The notes under the pieces: model-generated | Database searches by the model: none | Told to the model about the DNA's origin: nothing | What the model saw: only the letters and a program-made list of their open reading frames with translations | Made by a program: the position numbers and the translations under genes | From: [Bacteroides] pectinophilus | Lineage (GTDB): Bacteria; Bacillota; Clostridia; Lachnospirales; Lachnospiraceae | Reading direction: 5' to 3' | DNA: 64,000 bases | Assembly: GCA_025146925.1 (NCBI GenBank) | Contig: CP102260.1 | Coordinates: 2,513,501-2,577,500 of the forward strand | Shown: piece by piece, positions 47,467 to 56,460 of the stretch | Layout: each line of letters begins with the position of its first letter | Position numbering within the stretch: the stretch's first letter is position 1

Positions 47467-49034
47467 GCCGTTATCTTCCTTATATACGTTCCTGAATATA
47501 TTACGGTTGCATCCTTTCCCGGACTCACAAGGCACTTAATTCCATTATACTTCGTAACCTTTCCGTCCTGCTCCTCTTCTTCGGTCCATAAGCCATATGC
47601 ATCAGGTCTTCTGCTGTCATGCATCTCCTTCAGGTACTCCTCAAGCTTAAGCAGCTCCGACCTTGTAAATGTAGTTATAATTGTACTGAATATTACATCA
47701 TCAAATGTAAATCTGAAGAAATATGCTTTCCACTGGAGTTCAATCTCTCTGCTGTGCTTTGCTATCATTCCGTCAGTTGCCGAACGTACCTCAGTAAACT
47801 CCGCATTCATCTGTTTTAGCAGCTCCCGCTTCTGCATAAGCTGATTACCTAATCCGTCCATCTGTGCCTCTGCCTTTGACAGCTTTTCCTGCGCCCAGTC
47901 ACGGTCTCTGCTTGCTTTTGTAACATCGGCAAAATACTTTTTTGCCTCATCCTTATTCTTCGTGGAATCGGCTTTTGTATATTCATTCTTAACAGCTTCG
48001 AGTCCATCCCAGACTATGTCAGCCTGCTTCTTACTCTCAAGGAGTTCATTATAGACAGCCGTTGCTTTCTCAAACTTCTGCTTCAGCTGCTCTTCCTCGC
48101 CTTTCTGCTGCATGATTCTGCTCATGTAATCCTTACGCCTGTTAAGGCTCGTCCAGTACTGTTTCTCTTCATCAGACGAATAGCCTCTGCCTCCTTCAAA
48201 GCTTGGCAGAAGGTCTGTTGCAAATGTAAACCTGCCTCCATATCCCTTAACAATAATCCACACAAGCTCAGCAAGCAATATCCTCGGCATTCTGTTAAAG
48301 CCTCTCATCATATCATAGGCTGCACCGACTCTGAGACTCATCTCGTCAAATGGTTCAAACCCCATAGCCGTTACTACCATGGCAAGTTTCTGTGTTCCAT
48401 TCTCATGCCTTATCGTCTTGCCCAGTCCCGCACCCGAAAACTCTGTCGGTCTTACGGTTCTCGCAAGCTCACGCATCATCTCTATCGGCACCTTGTTCAG
48501 CGCCATCTGTATCTTTTTGTCGGCTTCCTTAATCTGCTGTGGTGTCTGCGCCGCAAGCTCCCTGTGAAGCCTTGCAAGCATCTGTTCATGGTACTTATCC
48601 TTGATTGACACACACATATTGGCAGGTGATATATCATCTCTTTCTGCAAATACCTTTCCCGCCTCACGCGTTATCCATACAGACAGTGTGTCCACGTCCA
48701 TCGCTTCCGGTATTACCGATGAATCAAGTTCCCTGCATTTGTTGTATACCTCATGCATAAGCCTCTCATTAAGTTCAGCCCTGCTCATTGATGCCATCTG
48801 CTCCGACTGCTGCTTTATCCTGTCAACAACCGTCACTACTTTGTAATCAAATCTTCCTTCTCCATCGTTGTTAGCCGGACTCACAAGCATATTAGCCCAC
48901 TTTGCAAGAGTCCCTATAACTCTTGTTCCCGTCTCCGCTGCTGCACTTGATAAAGACACGCTGCGAAGGACTGCAATCTCTGTACGAAGTTCATCATCAC
49001 TTAGCTTTTCTGCTGCTTTAAATAAATTCGGCAT
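47463..49034 (-). CDS. Uncharacterised 523-residue coiled-coil protein coupled to folC
   Basis: No family recognised with confidence. The N-terminal 50 residues (LSDDELRTEIAVLRSVSLSS) resemble a short helical domain; residues about 240-330 form a compact part rich in aromatics; from about 335 a long coiled coil runs for over 100 residues, and the C-terminus is a small beta-rich domain with GLWTEEEEQDGKV. ATG 49034 has GGAGG eight bases upstream. A longer reading to 49187 (MAELADA...) is translated tRNA sequence and is rejected. Its stop overlaps the folC start by four bases. Confidence 0.7.
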   Translation of the reverse strand: MPNLFKAAEKLSDDELRTEIAVLRSVSLSSAAAETGTRVIGTLAKWANMLVSPANNDGEGRFDYKVVTVVDRIKQQSEQMASMSRAELNERLMHEVYNKCRELDSSVIPEAMDVDTLSVWITREAGKVFAERDDISPANMCVSIKDKYHEQMLARLHRELAAQTPQQIKEADKKIQMALNKVPIEMMRELARTVRPTEFSGAGLGKTIRHENGTQKLAMVVTAMGFEPFDEMSLRVGAAYDMMRGFNRMPRILLAELVWIIVKGYGGRFTFATDLLPSFEGGRGYSSDEEKQYWTSLNRRKDYMSRIMQQKGEEEQLKQKFEKATAVYNELLESKKQADIVWDGLEAVKNEYTKADSTKNKDEAKKYFADVTKASRDRDWAQEKLSKAEAQMDGLGNQLMQKRELLKQMNAEFTEVRSATDGMIAKHSREIELQWKAYFFRFTFDDVIFSTIITTFTRSELLKLEEYLKEMHDSRRPDAYGLWTEEEEQDGKVTKYNGIKCLVSPGKDATVIYSGTYIRKITA

Positions 49035-49061
49035 ACCGCATTCCTCCACATATATTAATAC

Positions 49062-49096
49062 AAAAGGGTGGGCGTGCAACTTAGCACTGCCCACCC
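49062..49096 (-). terminator. Terminator of tRNA-Leu
   Basis: GGGTGGGC/GCCCACCC stem (49066-49073 with 49089-49096), extended by GTGC/GCAC, with TTTT on the minus strand, 16 bases after the tRNA. Confidence 0.82.
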
Positions 49097-49111
49097 GGTC
49101 AACCGCTGTAG

Positions 49112-49193
49112 TGCGGATAACAGGACTTGAACCTGCACGTCTGTTGACAATAGAACCTAAATCTATCGCGTCTGCCAATTCCGCCATATCCGC
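49112..49193 (-). tRNA. tRNA-Leu (UAG anticodon)
   Basis: 82 bases with a 7-bp acceptor stem (GCGGATA/TATCCGC), a long variable arm of the Leu type, and a 7-base anticodon loop TTTAGGT giving UAG. CCA is not encoded. Confidence 0.93.
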
Positions 49194-49252
49194 CGGCCGT
49201 ATAACTGCCAGGCCACAACCTTAGCATAATACATATCCATAATAGCATTTTT

Positions 49253-50482
49253 TTACATTAACGTCAACCAATCATCAAGTGTACGGGCTCTGTGCGCCCA
49301 TGTATGTCCTGCAAGTGCAAGCTCCATTCCGGCATGTGCCACCTTACTGCCATACTGACTATTAAGCAGTCTGTGTGCTCCTTCCACAAGTCCACTCATC
49401 CTGCCATCCCGTCCTTTAAGGCTGTAGAACACGGCATCCTTTCCGTCAGTCAGTATCTGATTAAGATATCTGCTGCCATCCGTGAGAACCGCTGCGCCGT
49501 TAAGCATTGTATTAAATATTCTGTCGTGTGCTCCGTCCTTAAACCACGGCATGACGTTAAGCCCGACCTTTGCCTGTGCAAGTGCTTCAAGACATTTCTT
49601 TGAATCTCCCGGGCCGTGGCAGATTATATTATCTTTACATCTGCATTCTAAAGCCTCCCAGCCTGCTCCAAACACATCTACCCTGAATCCCGCATCGGCA
49701 AGTTCTGCAACTGCCATTCCGCGATAATGGAATCTTGCCCACAGATCTATAAATATCATATTGGCGTAACAGCTTTTTATATCATCATCTGACAGCTTTC
49801 CATTATCACTTCCCTGGCCGTCAAGCTCCCTGACAAGCATCGGTTCTGCTATCTGTTCAAGCGTCTTGTCCGGATTGGCAAGCTGCACATCCAGTATCTC
49901 ATGATAAAAATCCCGATATTCCCTGTCGAGATGTGCTATGTACCTGTCAAATGTCTCAGGTCTTGTATAATTGCCTGTCATTACAATATCCATCGGACGC
50001 TCTTCCCATGGTATCAGGTCTTCGCCGGTTTCAAGCATTGTACCGGCAAGAGGAAGAAAACCTGCAAGCTTTATTCCAGGAAAAAATCGTTTCATATACG
50101 CCTCATGATTCTTATCTATACTCACCTGGCGGTATCTCACAGGCAGCTTTGCAATATACTTATGATAATAAAACGGATGGTCGAGCACTATATTCATACA
50201 TGGGATATCCTGTGTATCCCAGAATACGCTTCCGTCATCAGCATAGAGAAACCTCTCTCCTGCAAGCCCGTTGAAGTTAAAAGACAGCATATAAATGCTG
50301 CTGCCTGTCCTTCGTGCATCCTCAACAAACGCCTTAAGCTGCCTGAAGCTTAATTCATCACTCATAAGATTATAGAAAAATATCCTGTAACCCAGCCTGT
50401 CAAATTCCTTTGCAAGCTCATATGAGAAGAATTCCTGTGTCTCTACACCACCGCAGAACATAACCAGACATTTATCTGACAT
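49253..50482 (-). CDS. Glycosyltransferase-like protein (CgeB/DUF3880 type)
   Basis: 409 residues with a two-Rossmann plan. The middle has MNIVLDHPFYYHKY, and the C-terminal half has VFGAGWEAL, GLNVMPWFKDGAHDRIFNTMLNGAAVLTD, which resembles the nucleotide-sugar site of GT4/CgeB-type spore or flagellin glycosyltransferases. ATG 50482 follows GAGGAG. It overlaps the 75-residue gene upstream by 11 bases. Donor and acceptor unknown. Confidence 0.78.
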   Translation of the reverse strand: MSDKCLVMFCGGVETQEFFSYELAKEFDRLGYRIFFYNLMSDELSFRQLKAFVEDARRTGSSIYMLSFNFNGLAGERFLYADDGSVFWDTQDIPCMNIVLDHPFYYHKYIAKLPVRYRQVSIDKNHEAYMKRFFPGIKLAGFLPLAGTMLETGEDLIPWEERPMDIVMTGNYTRPETFDRYIAHLDREYRDFYHEILDVQLANPDKTLEQIAEPMLVRELDGQGSDNGKLSDDDIKSCYANMIFIDLWARFHYRGMAVAELADAGFRVDVFGAGWEALECRCKDNIICHGPGDSKKCLEALAQAKVGLNVMPWFKDGAHDRIFNTMLNGAAVLTDGSRYLNQILTDGKDAVFYSLKGRDGRMSGLVEGAHRLLNSQYGSKVAHAGMELALAGHTWAHRARTLDDWLTLM

Positions 50483-50699
50483 TCTTAATCTCCTCAAACA
50501 GCTCCAGGTCTGACTGTGATATCTTAACATTAGTGCATATGTCCTCGCCTCCCGGCTGCTTCACATGTACCTCAATTATAGTACCTTCCCTTATTGCACC
50601 TTTGCTCACCGCCTGTAAGAACATGGGGAATTTCGGATGATTTGCCGTGAATCTGTCCCATGCACCTTTTATCTTTAATATACTTGCCGGATTAAACAT
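50472..50699 (-). CDS. Small conserved-looking protein coupled to a glycosyltransferase
   Basis: 75 residues, no family named; begins MFNPASILKIKGAWDRFTAN and includes EGTIIEVHVKQPGGE, suggesting an alpha-plus-beta fold. ATG 50699 follows GAGGAG nine bases upstream. The gene ends inside the start of the glycosyltransferase (11-base overlap). Confidence 0.72.
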   Translation of the reverse strand: MFNPASILKIKGAWDRFTANHPKFPMFLQAVSKGAIREGTIIEVHVKQPGGEDICTNVKISQSDLELFEEIKNVR

Positions 50700-50736
50700 T
50701 AATATTACTCCTCTGTTAATTATTGTTTTATTTCAT

Positions 50737-51612
50737 TTATATTTCTTCAAGCTTCTCTTTTATCTTAAGGGCTGATGGTGTCTGTGCAAGACCTCCCTCG
50801 CTTGTCTCCTTGAGACCTGCAGGCATTGCGTTGCCTATTCTTCGCATCGTATCAATCACCTCATCCGGATCAATTGCACTTCTTATACCTGCAAGTGCCA
50901 TCTGTGCAGATGCTATTGCATTAACAGCGCCTGCAGAATTACGCTTTATGCATGGCACTTCAACAAGCCCGCATACAGGGTCACACGCAAGACCAAGCAT
51001 ATTTTTAAGTGCCATCGCCATTGCGTTAACTATGCAGTCATTATCACCGCCCGCAAGATATGCAAGCCCTGCTGCTGCCATTGCACTTGCAGAACCTATC
51101 TCCGCCTGACATCCACCGGATGCTCCGGCTATGCTTGCATTCTCTGCTATTACTGCTCCTATTCCCGCTGTTATGAACATCGCTTCAACAATCCTGTCCT
51201 CAGGCACATTGAAAATCTCTTCATACGCTATGAACACTGCCGGTATAACTCCACATGAGCCGGCTGTAGGTGCGGCAACTATACGCCGCATGCATGCATT
51301 GGATTCCCCCATCTTAACTGCCTTTTCCATTGCCAGTGACGTAAAATCACTGCACAGCTTTTTATCAGACATATTGTATATATGAAGTTTCTCGCCATCA
51401 CCACCAGCAAGCCCGCTTGCTGACCTGAGCCTGCTGTCATATGACTTGTCCGCCTGCTTCATGGCAGTGTACATGGCTCTCATGCCTGCAAATGATTCGC
51501 TCTGCACTACCTGTCTCTCAATGCAGTCCTCTTCCATAATGACCTTCCATATCGGAAGCTTTTCATCTGAACAAATTGTAAGAATATCTTTTACGGAATG
51601 ATATCCTGCCAT
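50737..51612 (-). CDS. sdaAA: L-serine ammonia-lyase, alpha subunit
   Basis: 291 residues. The conserved AAPTAGSCGVIPA and the cysteine cluster CDPVCGLVEVPC hold the labile [4Fe-4S] cluster that removes water from serine to give pyruvate and ammonia. The beta subunit lies 18 bases upstream in the same operon. Confidence 0.94.
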   Translation of the reverse strand: MAGYHSVKDILTICSDEKLPIWKVIMEEDCIERQVVQSESFAGMRAMYTAMKQADKSYDSRLRSASGLAGGDGEKLHIYNMSDKKLCSDFTSLAMEKAVKMGESNACMRRIVAAPTAGSCGVIPAVFIAYEEIFNVPEDRIVEAMFITAGIGAVIAENASIAGASGGCQAEIGSASAMAAAGLAYLAGGDNDCIVNAMAMALKNMLGLACDPVCGLVEVPCIKRNSAGAVNAIASAQMALAGIRSAIDPDEVIDTMRRIGNAMPAGLKETSEGGLAQTPSALKIKEKLEEI

Positions 51613-51630
51613 AACTGTCTCCTTTTTATT

Positions 51631-52290
51631 CTACTCAATCGAAAGGTATGTAACCTTCTTCACGCCTTCCACCTTCTCAAGCCATCTGATGCCATCCTCC
51701 GGTATCTCCTGATCACACTCAAGTACCATTACAGCCTCGCCGCCGCGGTTTGAGCGGTACAGCTGCATGGTTGCTATATTAACACCTTTGTGCGAAAGCA
51801 TTGATGTTACCTCTGCAACATGCCCCGGCTGGTCAAGATTATGAACAACAAGTGTCGGGTAATCGCCTGAGAAATTGGTATCAATTCCGTCAATCTGTGC
51901 AATATTTATCCTTGCACCGCCTATGGACTGGCCTATCACTTCAAGCTGCCTTCCTGACTGCCCGGTAAGTATAAGCTGCGCCGTATTCGGATGTGCATCC
52001 TTCAGCCGCGCTTCACCAAAATGCACCTCCATCCCCTGCTCCTTTGCAATCTCGAAGCTGTCCGGTATTCTCATGTCATCAGTGTTCATTCCAAGCAGTC
52101 CTGCCACAAGAGCCTTCCTTGTACCATGCCCTTTACCTGTTGCAAGAAATGAACCGTACAGATTAATCTGTGCCTTACTGACAGGCTCTCCCATAAGCTT
52201 CCGCGATATATATCCTATCCTCACAGCCCCTGCCGTATGTGAGCTGGATGGTCCTACCATTACCGGACCTATTATGTCAAATATATTCAT
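51631..52290 (-). CDS. sdaAB: L-serine ammonia-lyase, beta subunit
   Basis: 219 residues. GPSSSHTAGAVRIG is the serine-dehydratase beta motif, and an ACT domain occupies about 146-219 (TLVVHNLDQPGHVAEVTSML). ATG 52290 follows GGAGG five bases upstream; an ATG four codons earlier is rejected. The two subunits act together. It begins 31 bases after the pectate lyase stop. Confidence 0.93.
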   Translation of the reverse strand: MNIFDIIGPVMVGPSSSHTAGAVRIGYISRKLMGEPVSKAQINLYGSFLATGKGHGTRKALVAGLLGMNTDDMRIPDSFEIAKEQGMEVHFGEARLKDAHPNTAQLILTGQSGRQLEVIGQSIGGARINIAQIDGIDTNFSGDYPTLVVHNLDQPGHVAEVTSMLSHKGVNIATMQLYRSNRGGEAVMVLECDQEIPEDGIRWLEKVEGVKKVTYLSIE

Positions 52291-52321
52291 GCAGGCCTCC
52301 ATTTCATTCTAGTTCATGTCC

Positions 52322-54928
52322 CTAGTGCTTCTTCTTTTTAACGCACACATAAGCCACTGCAGCTGCTGCTATTATTACCACAAATACTGCATATATTACA
52401 CCTTTGCCGGTATTTTGATTCTGCTTTGGAACATCGGAACTAATCACTGCCGTATCATAAGAATCTGCTGCACCTATAACTGCACCTACGCCTGACGGAG
52501 CCTTATCCGTAAGGACAAATAATCCATGCATGTCTATACTTCCGTCACTGTCACGCGTAGGAACTATGTTATTATAATCCACTGATTCAAACCAGTCTGC
52601 AGATACCTTGCTTCCATCCTTATTAACACATTCCCTGCTGTCTATATTCTTACAAATATAGTTGTTCGTTTTGTAGATGACATCATCATTCTGTCCTTTA
52701 AGTGTAAACTTGTCAGATGACATTTTCCCGGAATCGGTAACAGCCGCCGTATAAAAGCTGATTACATTTTCAAGGACATATCCCGTATTTCCTGAATACT
52801 TTTCGCCGTTCTTAGGTGTAAGCTGGTAATTATTCCTGCTGTCCGTTCCTCCCGTTCTTGAAAAATGTCCGTTATCCACTGACGTACAATTATATACCCG
52901 GCAGTCCGGCCCATTATTACTCATTATTCCCGAACCTCCGTTATTCCATGCCACACAATTTTTAAGCACATGTTTTCCGGTAAGACCTTCTCCACCAAGC
53001 TTGAAGCCATTACCACTCGCCTTGGAATTACTTCCGTCTTTAAGCATTCCGTTATTATATGCAAGTGAATTCTGTATCGTAACAGGCTCTATCGGACCAT
53101 ATCCTTCTGTATCCTTGGCATACAGATCGTATCCGTCATCAGCATTAGAATATGCAATACATCCGTCGAATACATTGTCACTGCCAACTGACAGCTTGGC
53201 GGCAAATCCATCTGCATCATTCTGCTTACTGTCACAATTATAATATGATGAGCAATTCTTAATCTGATTTCCCGAAGGCCACCATTCTGACGGTTCGCCG
53301 CCGGAGTAACTTATCTGAAGGCCTGTAGAACCATTCTCATAAATATTACACATTTCTATTGTATTATTGCTTCCTGACACATGTATTCCCTTGGTTCCGT
53401 CTGAAGCGTTACATACATCTATTCCGTATATATTCCAGTAATTACCTTTTAACGAGATTACCGCATCCGATGATTTGGCAATTGAAGATCCATTAAACAC
53501 TGCTCTGCCTGCATTCTCAGCCTTAAGTGTAATAGGCGCATCCTTTGTTCCGCTTACGCTGTATGTAATTGAAAGCACCGTCTTCATATTATATGTTCCG
53601 TCAAGCAGAACTATTGTCTGGCCTGCCCTGGCATACGCTGCCGCAGTTGCTATATCTACAGGAGCTTCCTTTGTTCCTGAAGCATCTGCCGCCCCCTGTG
53701 GTGATACATAGACAATGCCGTTTCCTGCTGCCACTGCGTCTTTTCTTGTTACTTTATCTTTTATCTCTACAGGTGAATAATCCTTTAGCAAAAGCCTGTC
53801 AGAGTATTCCCTGCTGCCATCTGCATTTATAGCGTTTTCATATGGCTTAACCGTTGTGATAAATGTAGTATCACCCATCGGAAGGCTGATGCCCTTATCA
53901 GACAATGCAAACTTTACCGCATCTCCTGAAGATATCTCCTGCCCGTCTATATATATATTGCCATGGTCATCCTTTACCGTTAGTGTTCCTTTTACATTAC
54001 CTGTAAAACGATATATGTAATCATCGGATGAAGTAGTCGTTCCGTTAAATGTCTTAACCGATACCTTGTCATAATCTGCCCACGCTGATTTATCAACAGC
54101 TGCTTTTTCTTCCGCCGTAGGTGTGTGCTGTTCATAAGAAATATCAGTAACCTCTACAGTCCCTATACGGCTTGCATAAAAACCTATATACACATTCTCT
54201 TTATCCTGCTTAAGAAGCTTCTCAGGATTATAAATGCGCTTTGAGTAATTAATCTTACTCCAGTCATCACTGTAGTAATTAAATACATATCCGTTGCTGT
54301 CTTTAACAACTTCAAAATTATAATACAGATTCTTTGCATTGTCTGATTTAAACACTGTTGCGTCCTTGTCAAAATACTGCGTCACATCACACGTGCCACC
54401 ATTATTACTCTTTCCCGACGCATCTATATTACCAAACAGAGTTCTTATTCCCGGAATACATGTCTTTGTTGCCTCATTTTTTGTTGCTGCACATATCTCG
54501 GCCTGATTCAGGTAATCAGCACTTGCATCTTTGCTTCCAAGGCTGTCTGTGACAATTATTCCAAAAGAAGACTGATTATCTGCTTTGTCTACCTTTGTTA
54601 CGTGAAATCTTCCTCTTACAGTCACATTGTAATCGTCTGATTTGACCTTAGTATAATACATCACAAACCCTGACTGCCCGGTATTGGCCATCTTACCATT
54701 GCTGCCCGAATTAAGCTGCAGAGTCCCTGACGCAGCGTCATATGACGCATCTTTCATCTTGTCCGACTGCGTTCCAAGCTTAACCGTCTGCCATTTTCCA
54801 TCTTCAAGTGTTTTCCCTGAATCAGTACCGGCTTTTATACTAACCGGGCATATTGCCAATACTATTCCTGCTGCAGCCATTAACGCGGCTGCAATGTCCA
54901 TAATAGTTCTTAACCTTTTCTTTCCCAT
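52322..54928 (-). CDS. Secreted, membrane-anchored pectate lyase-like protein (PL9)
   Basis: 868 residues. A signal/helix covers about 8-32, residues 40-270 form a beta-sandwich region, then from about 400 a right-handed parallel beta-helix. Family 9 motifs are DADGFAAK at 571-578, where K578 is the candidate catalytic base, and NADDGYDLY from 595 (Ca-binding region). A C-terminal helix with basic tail (KKKKH) anchors it. It would cut polygalacturonate outside the cell in a Ca-dependent eliminative way. ATG 54928 has GGAG six bases upstream. Directly upstream of the serine dehydratase genes. Confidence 0.87.
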   Translation of the reverse strand: MGKKRLRTIMDIAAALMAAAGIVLAICPVSIKAGTDSGKTLEDGKWQTVKLGTQSDKMKDASYDAASGTLQLNSGSNGKMANTGQSGFVMYYTKVKSDDYNVTVRGRFHVTKVDKADNQSSFGIIVTDSLGSKDASADYLNQAEICAATKNEATKTCIPGIRTLFGNIDASGKSNNGGTCDVTQYFDKDATVFKSDNAKNLYYNFEVVKDSNGYVFNYYSDDWSKINYSKRIYNPEKLLKQDKENVYIGFYASRIGTVEVTDISYEQHTPTAEEKAAVDKSAWADYDKVSVKTFNGTTTSSDDYIYRFTGNVKGTLTVKDDHGNIYIDGQEISSGDAVKFALSDKGISLPMGDTTFITTVKPYENAINADGSREYSDRLLLKDYSPVEIKDKVTRKDAVAAGNGIVYVSPQGAADASGTKEAPVDIATAAAYARAGQTIVLLDGTYNMKTVLSITYSVSGTKDAPITLKAENAGRAVFNGSSIAKSSDAVISLKGNYWNIYGIDVCNASDGTKGIHVSGSNNTIEMCNIYENGSTGLQISYSGGEPSEWWPSGNQIKNCSSYYNCDSKQNDADGFAAKLSVGSDNVFDGCIAYSNADDGYDLYAKDTEGYGPIEPVTIQNSLAYNNGMLKDGSNSKASGNGFKLGGEGLTGKHVLKNCVAWNNGGSGIMSNNGPDCRVYNCTSVDNGHFSRTGGTDSRNNYQLTPKNGEKYSGNTGYVLENVISFYTAAVTDSGKMSSDKFTLKGQNDDVIYKTNNYICKNIDSRECVNKDGSKVSADWFESVDYNNIVPTRDSDGSIDMHGLFVLTDKAPSGVGAVIGAADSYDTAVISSDVPKQNQNTGKGVIYAVFVVIIAAAAVAYVCVKKKKH

Positions 54929-55038
54929 ACTCTGCTCCATTCAATTCAAATTAATGAATAATTATATTTTATTTACACTGCATTATACTCCAAGCCACTC
55001 TTTTCTTCCATATAAAAATGAAAGTCTGATAAAAAAGC

Positions 55039-55063
55039 AAAAAAAAGAACGCATACGCGTTCT
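55039..55063 (-). terminator. Terminator of the six-gene tRNA cluster
   Basis: AGAACGC/GCGTTCT stem (55046-55052 with 55057-55063) followed by T's on the minus strand. Confidence 0.88.
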
Positions 55064-55083
55064 TCTTACTCTCATTATTAAAG

Positions 55084-55156
55084 TGAGCCCACCGGGGTTT
55101 GAACCCGGGACACCTAGATTAAAAGTCTAGTGCTCTACCAGCTGAGCTATGAGCCC
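55084..55156 (-). tRNA. tRNA-Lys (UUU)
   Basis: 73 bases. Acceptor GGGCTCA pairs with TGGGCTC (two G.U); anticodon loop CTTTTAA gives UUU. Confidence 0.93.
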
Positions 55157-55228
55157 ATACATCTTCGATTCGTAAACCGATTAATGGAAATCGCGACCAG
55201 CCGAATCGTTACAGCTTCACGATCCAAG

Positions 55229-55301
55229 CTGGGCTAGTTGGATTCGAACCAACGAGATGCAGGGATCAAAACCCTGTGCCTTACCGCTTGGCGATAGCCC
55301 A
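55229..55301 (-). tRNA. tRNA-Gln (UUG)
   Basis: 73 bases. Acceptor TGGGCTA/TAGCCCA; anticodon TTG in loop TTTTGAT. Confidence 0.93.
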
Positions 55302-55307
55302 TTAAAG

Positions 55308-55382
55308 GGTGAGTACAGGGATTCGAACCCTGGGCCTTCAGAGCCACAATCTGACGCGATAACCAACTTCGCTATACCCACC
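55308..55382 (-). tRNA. tRNA-His (GUG)
   Basis: 75 bases including the extra G at position -1 opposite C73, unique to His tRNA. Acceptor GTGGGTA/TACTCAC; anticodon GTG. Confidence 0.93.
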
Positions 55383-55396
55383 ATGTAATTAAAAAG

Positions 55397-55470
<74 letters not shown>

Positions 55471-55474
55471 ACAA

Positions 55475-55545
55475 AGCGGGTGATGGGAATCGAACCCACG
55501 TATCTAGCTTGGAAGGCTAGTGTTCTACCATTGAACTACACCCGC
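55475..55545 (-). tRNA. tRNA-Gly (UCC)
   Basis: 71 bases. Acceptor GCGGGTG/CACCCGC; anticodon TCC in loop CTTCCAA; unusual discriminator T typical of Gly. Confidence 0.93.
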
Positions 55546-55589
55546 ATAAAACATATTATATTAAGTTACAGATGATATTCCGTAACCAA

Positions 55590-55664
55590 TCGGGGTGACA
55601 GGATTCGAACCTGCGACCTCTTGATCCCAAATCAAGCGCTCTAGCCAAGCTGAGCCACACCCCG
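55590..55664 (-). tRNA. tRNA-Pro (UGG)
   Basis: 75 bases. Acceptor CGGGGTG/CACCCCG; anticodon TGG in loop TTTGGGA. Confidence 0.93.
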
Positions 55665-55717
55665 ATATAACTGCTGCTTAGCGGCTTCAGAATCTTTAGT
55701 ACCGCAACGCAAGTGTT

Positions 55718-55746
55718 ATTATATTATAAGGCTATCAGAATGTCAA
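55718..55746 (-). promoter_or_regulatory. Strong sigma-A promoter of the six-tRNA cluster
   Basis: TTGACA (55746-55741), 17 bases, TATAAT (55723-55718) on the minus strand: exact consensus, as expected for stable RNA. Confidence 0.9.
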
Positions 55747-55775
55747 CACTTTTTTTAAAGTTTTTTTGATTTTTT

Positions 55776-56387
55776 TTACTTTTTTTTGACAAGCCCCATT
55801 TCAAGCAGTTTTGCCTTCATTGCAGCCAGTGCTTTGCCCCTGTGACTGATACTGTTTTTGACTTCCATTGACAATTCGGCAGTCGTTGCATCATATTCCG
55901 GTACATATACTATAGGATCGTATCCAAAGCCATTCTCACCCTTCTGTTCATAACCGATAAGCCCCTCTATCGTTCCCCTTGTTGTAAGTGTACGTCCGTC
56001 AGGAAGCGCCGCTGCAATAACACATACAAACCTTGCACTTCTGTCATTGCCTGTAACGCCTTCAAGCCTGTCTATTATAGACCTGTTCTTAATATCATAT
56101 GACGTATCTTCTCCCATATATCTTGCAGAATACACTCCCGGTTCCTTATTAAGATAGTCAACTTCAAGACCCGAATCATCTGCAAGAGTAATCATATTGC
56201 ATTCCTGCATTACTGCCCGTGCCTTAATAAGAGCATTTTCCTCAAATGTTGTTCCATTTTCATCTATATCAATATTAATTCCGGCATCCTTCATGGATAC
56301 AACTTCAACATCAAGGTCAGACATAATCATCTGTATTTCCTTCATCTTGCCGGCATTACCTGTTGCAAATATAATTTTTTCTGCCAT
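55776..56387 (-). CDS. rdgB: XTP/dITP diphosphatase
   Basis: 203 residues of the HAM1 family: FATGNAGKMKEIQ at the N-terminus, ADDSGLEVDYL and SHRGKALAAM at the C-terminus. It removes inosine and xanthosine triphosphates from the nucleotide pool. ATG 56387 follows AAGG. Confidence 0.93.
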   Translation of the reverse strand: MAEKIIFATGNAGKMKEIQMIMSDLDVEVVSMKDAGINIDIDENGTTFEENALIKARAVMQECNMITLADDSGLEVDYLNKEPGVYSARYMGEDTSYDIKNRSIIDRLEGVTGNDRSARFVCVIAAALPDGRTLTTRGTIEGLIGYEQKGENGFGYDPIVYVPEYDATTAELSMEVKNSISHRGKALAAMKAKLLEMGLVKKK

Positions 56388-56460
56388 TTCAATATACCTT
56401 TCTACACTATTCTATCATGTTACTGTCTGCTTCACGTCACACATTCTGCTATATATTCCG

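Noticed and set aside
49035..49187. N-terminal extension MAELADA... of the 523-residue protein
   Set aside because: It is tRNA-Leu read as protein, a well-known artefact; a good ribosome site supports the ATG at 49034.
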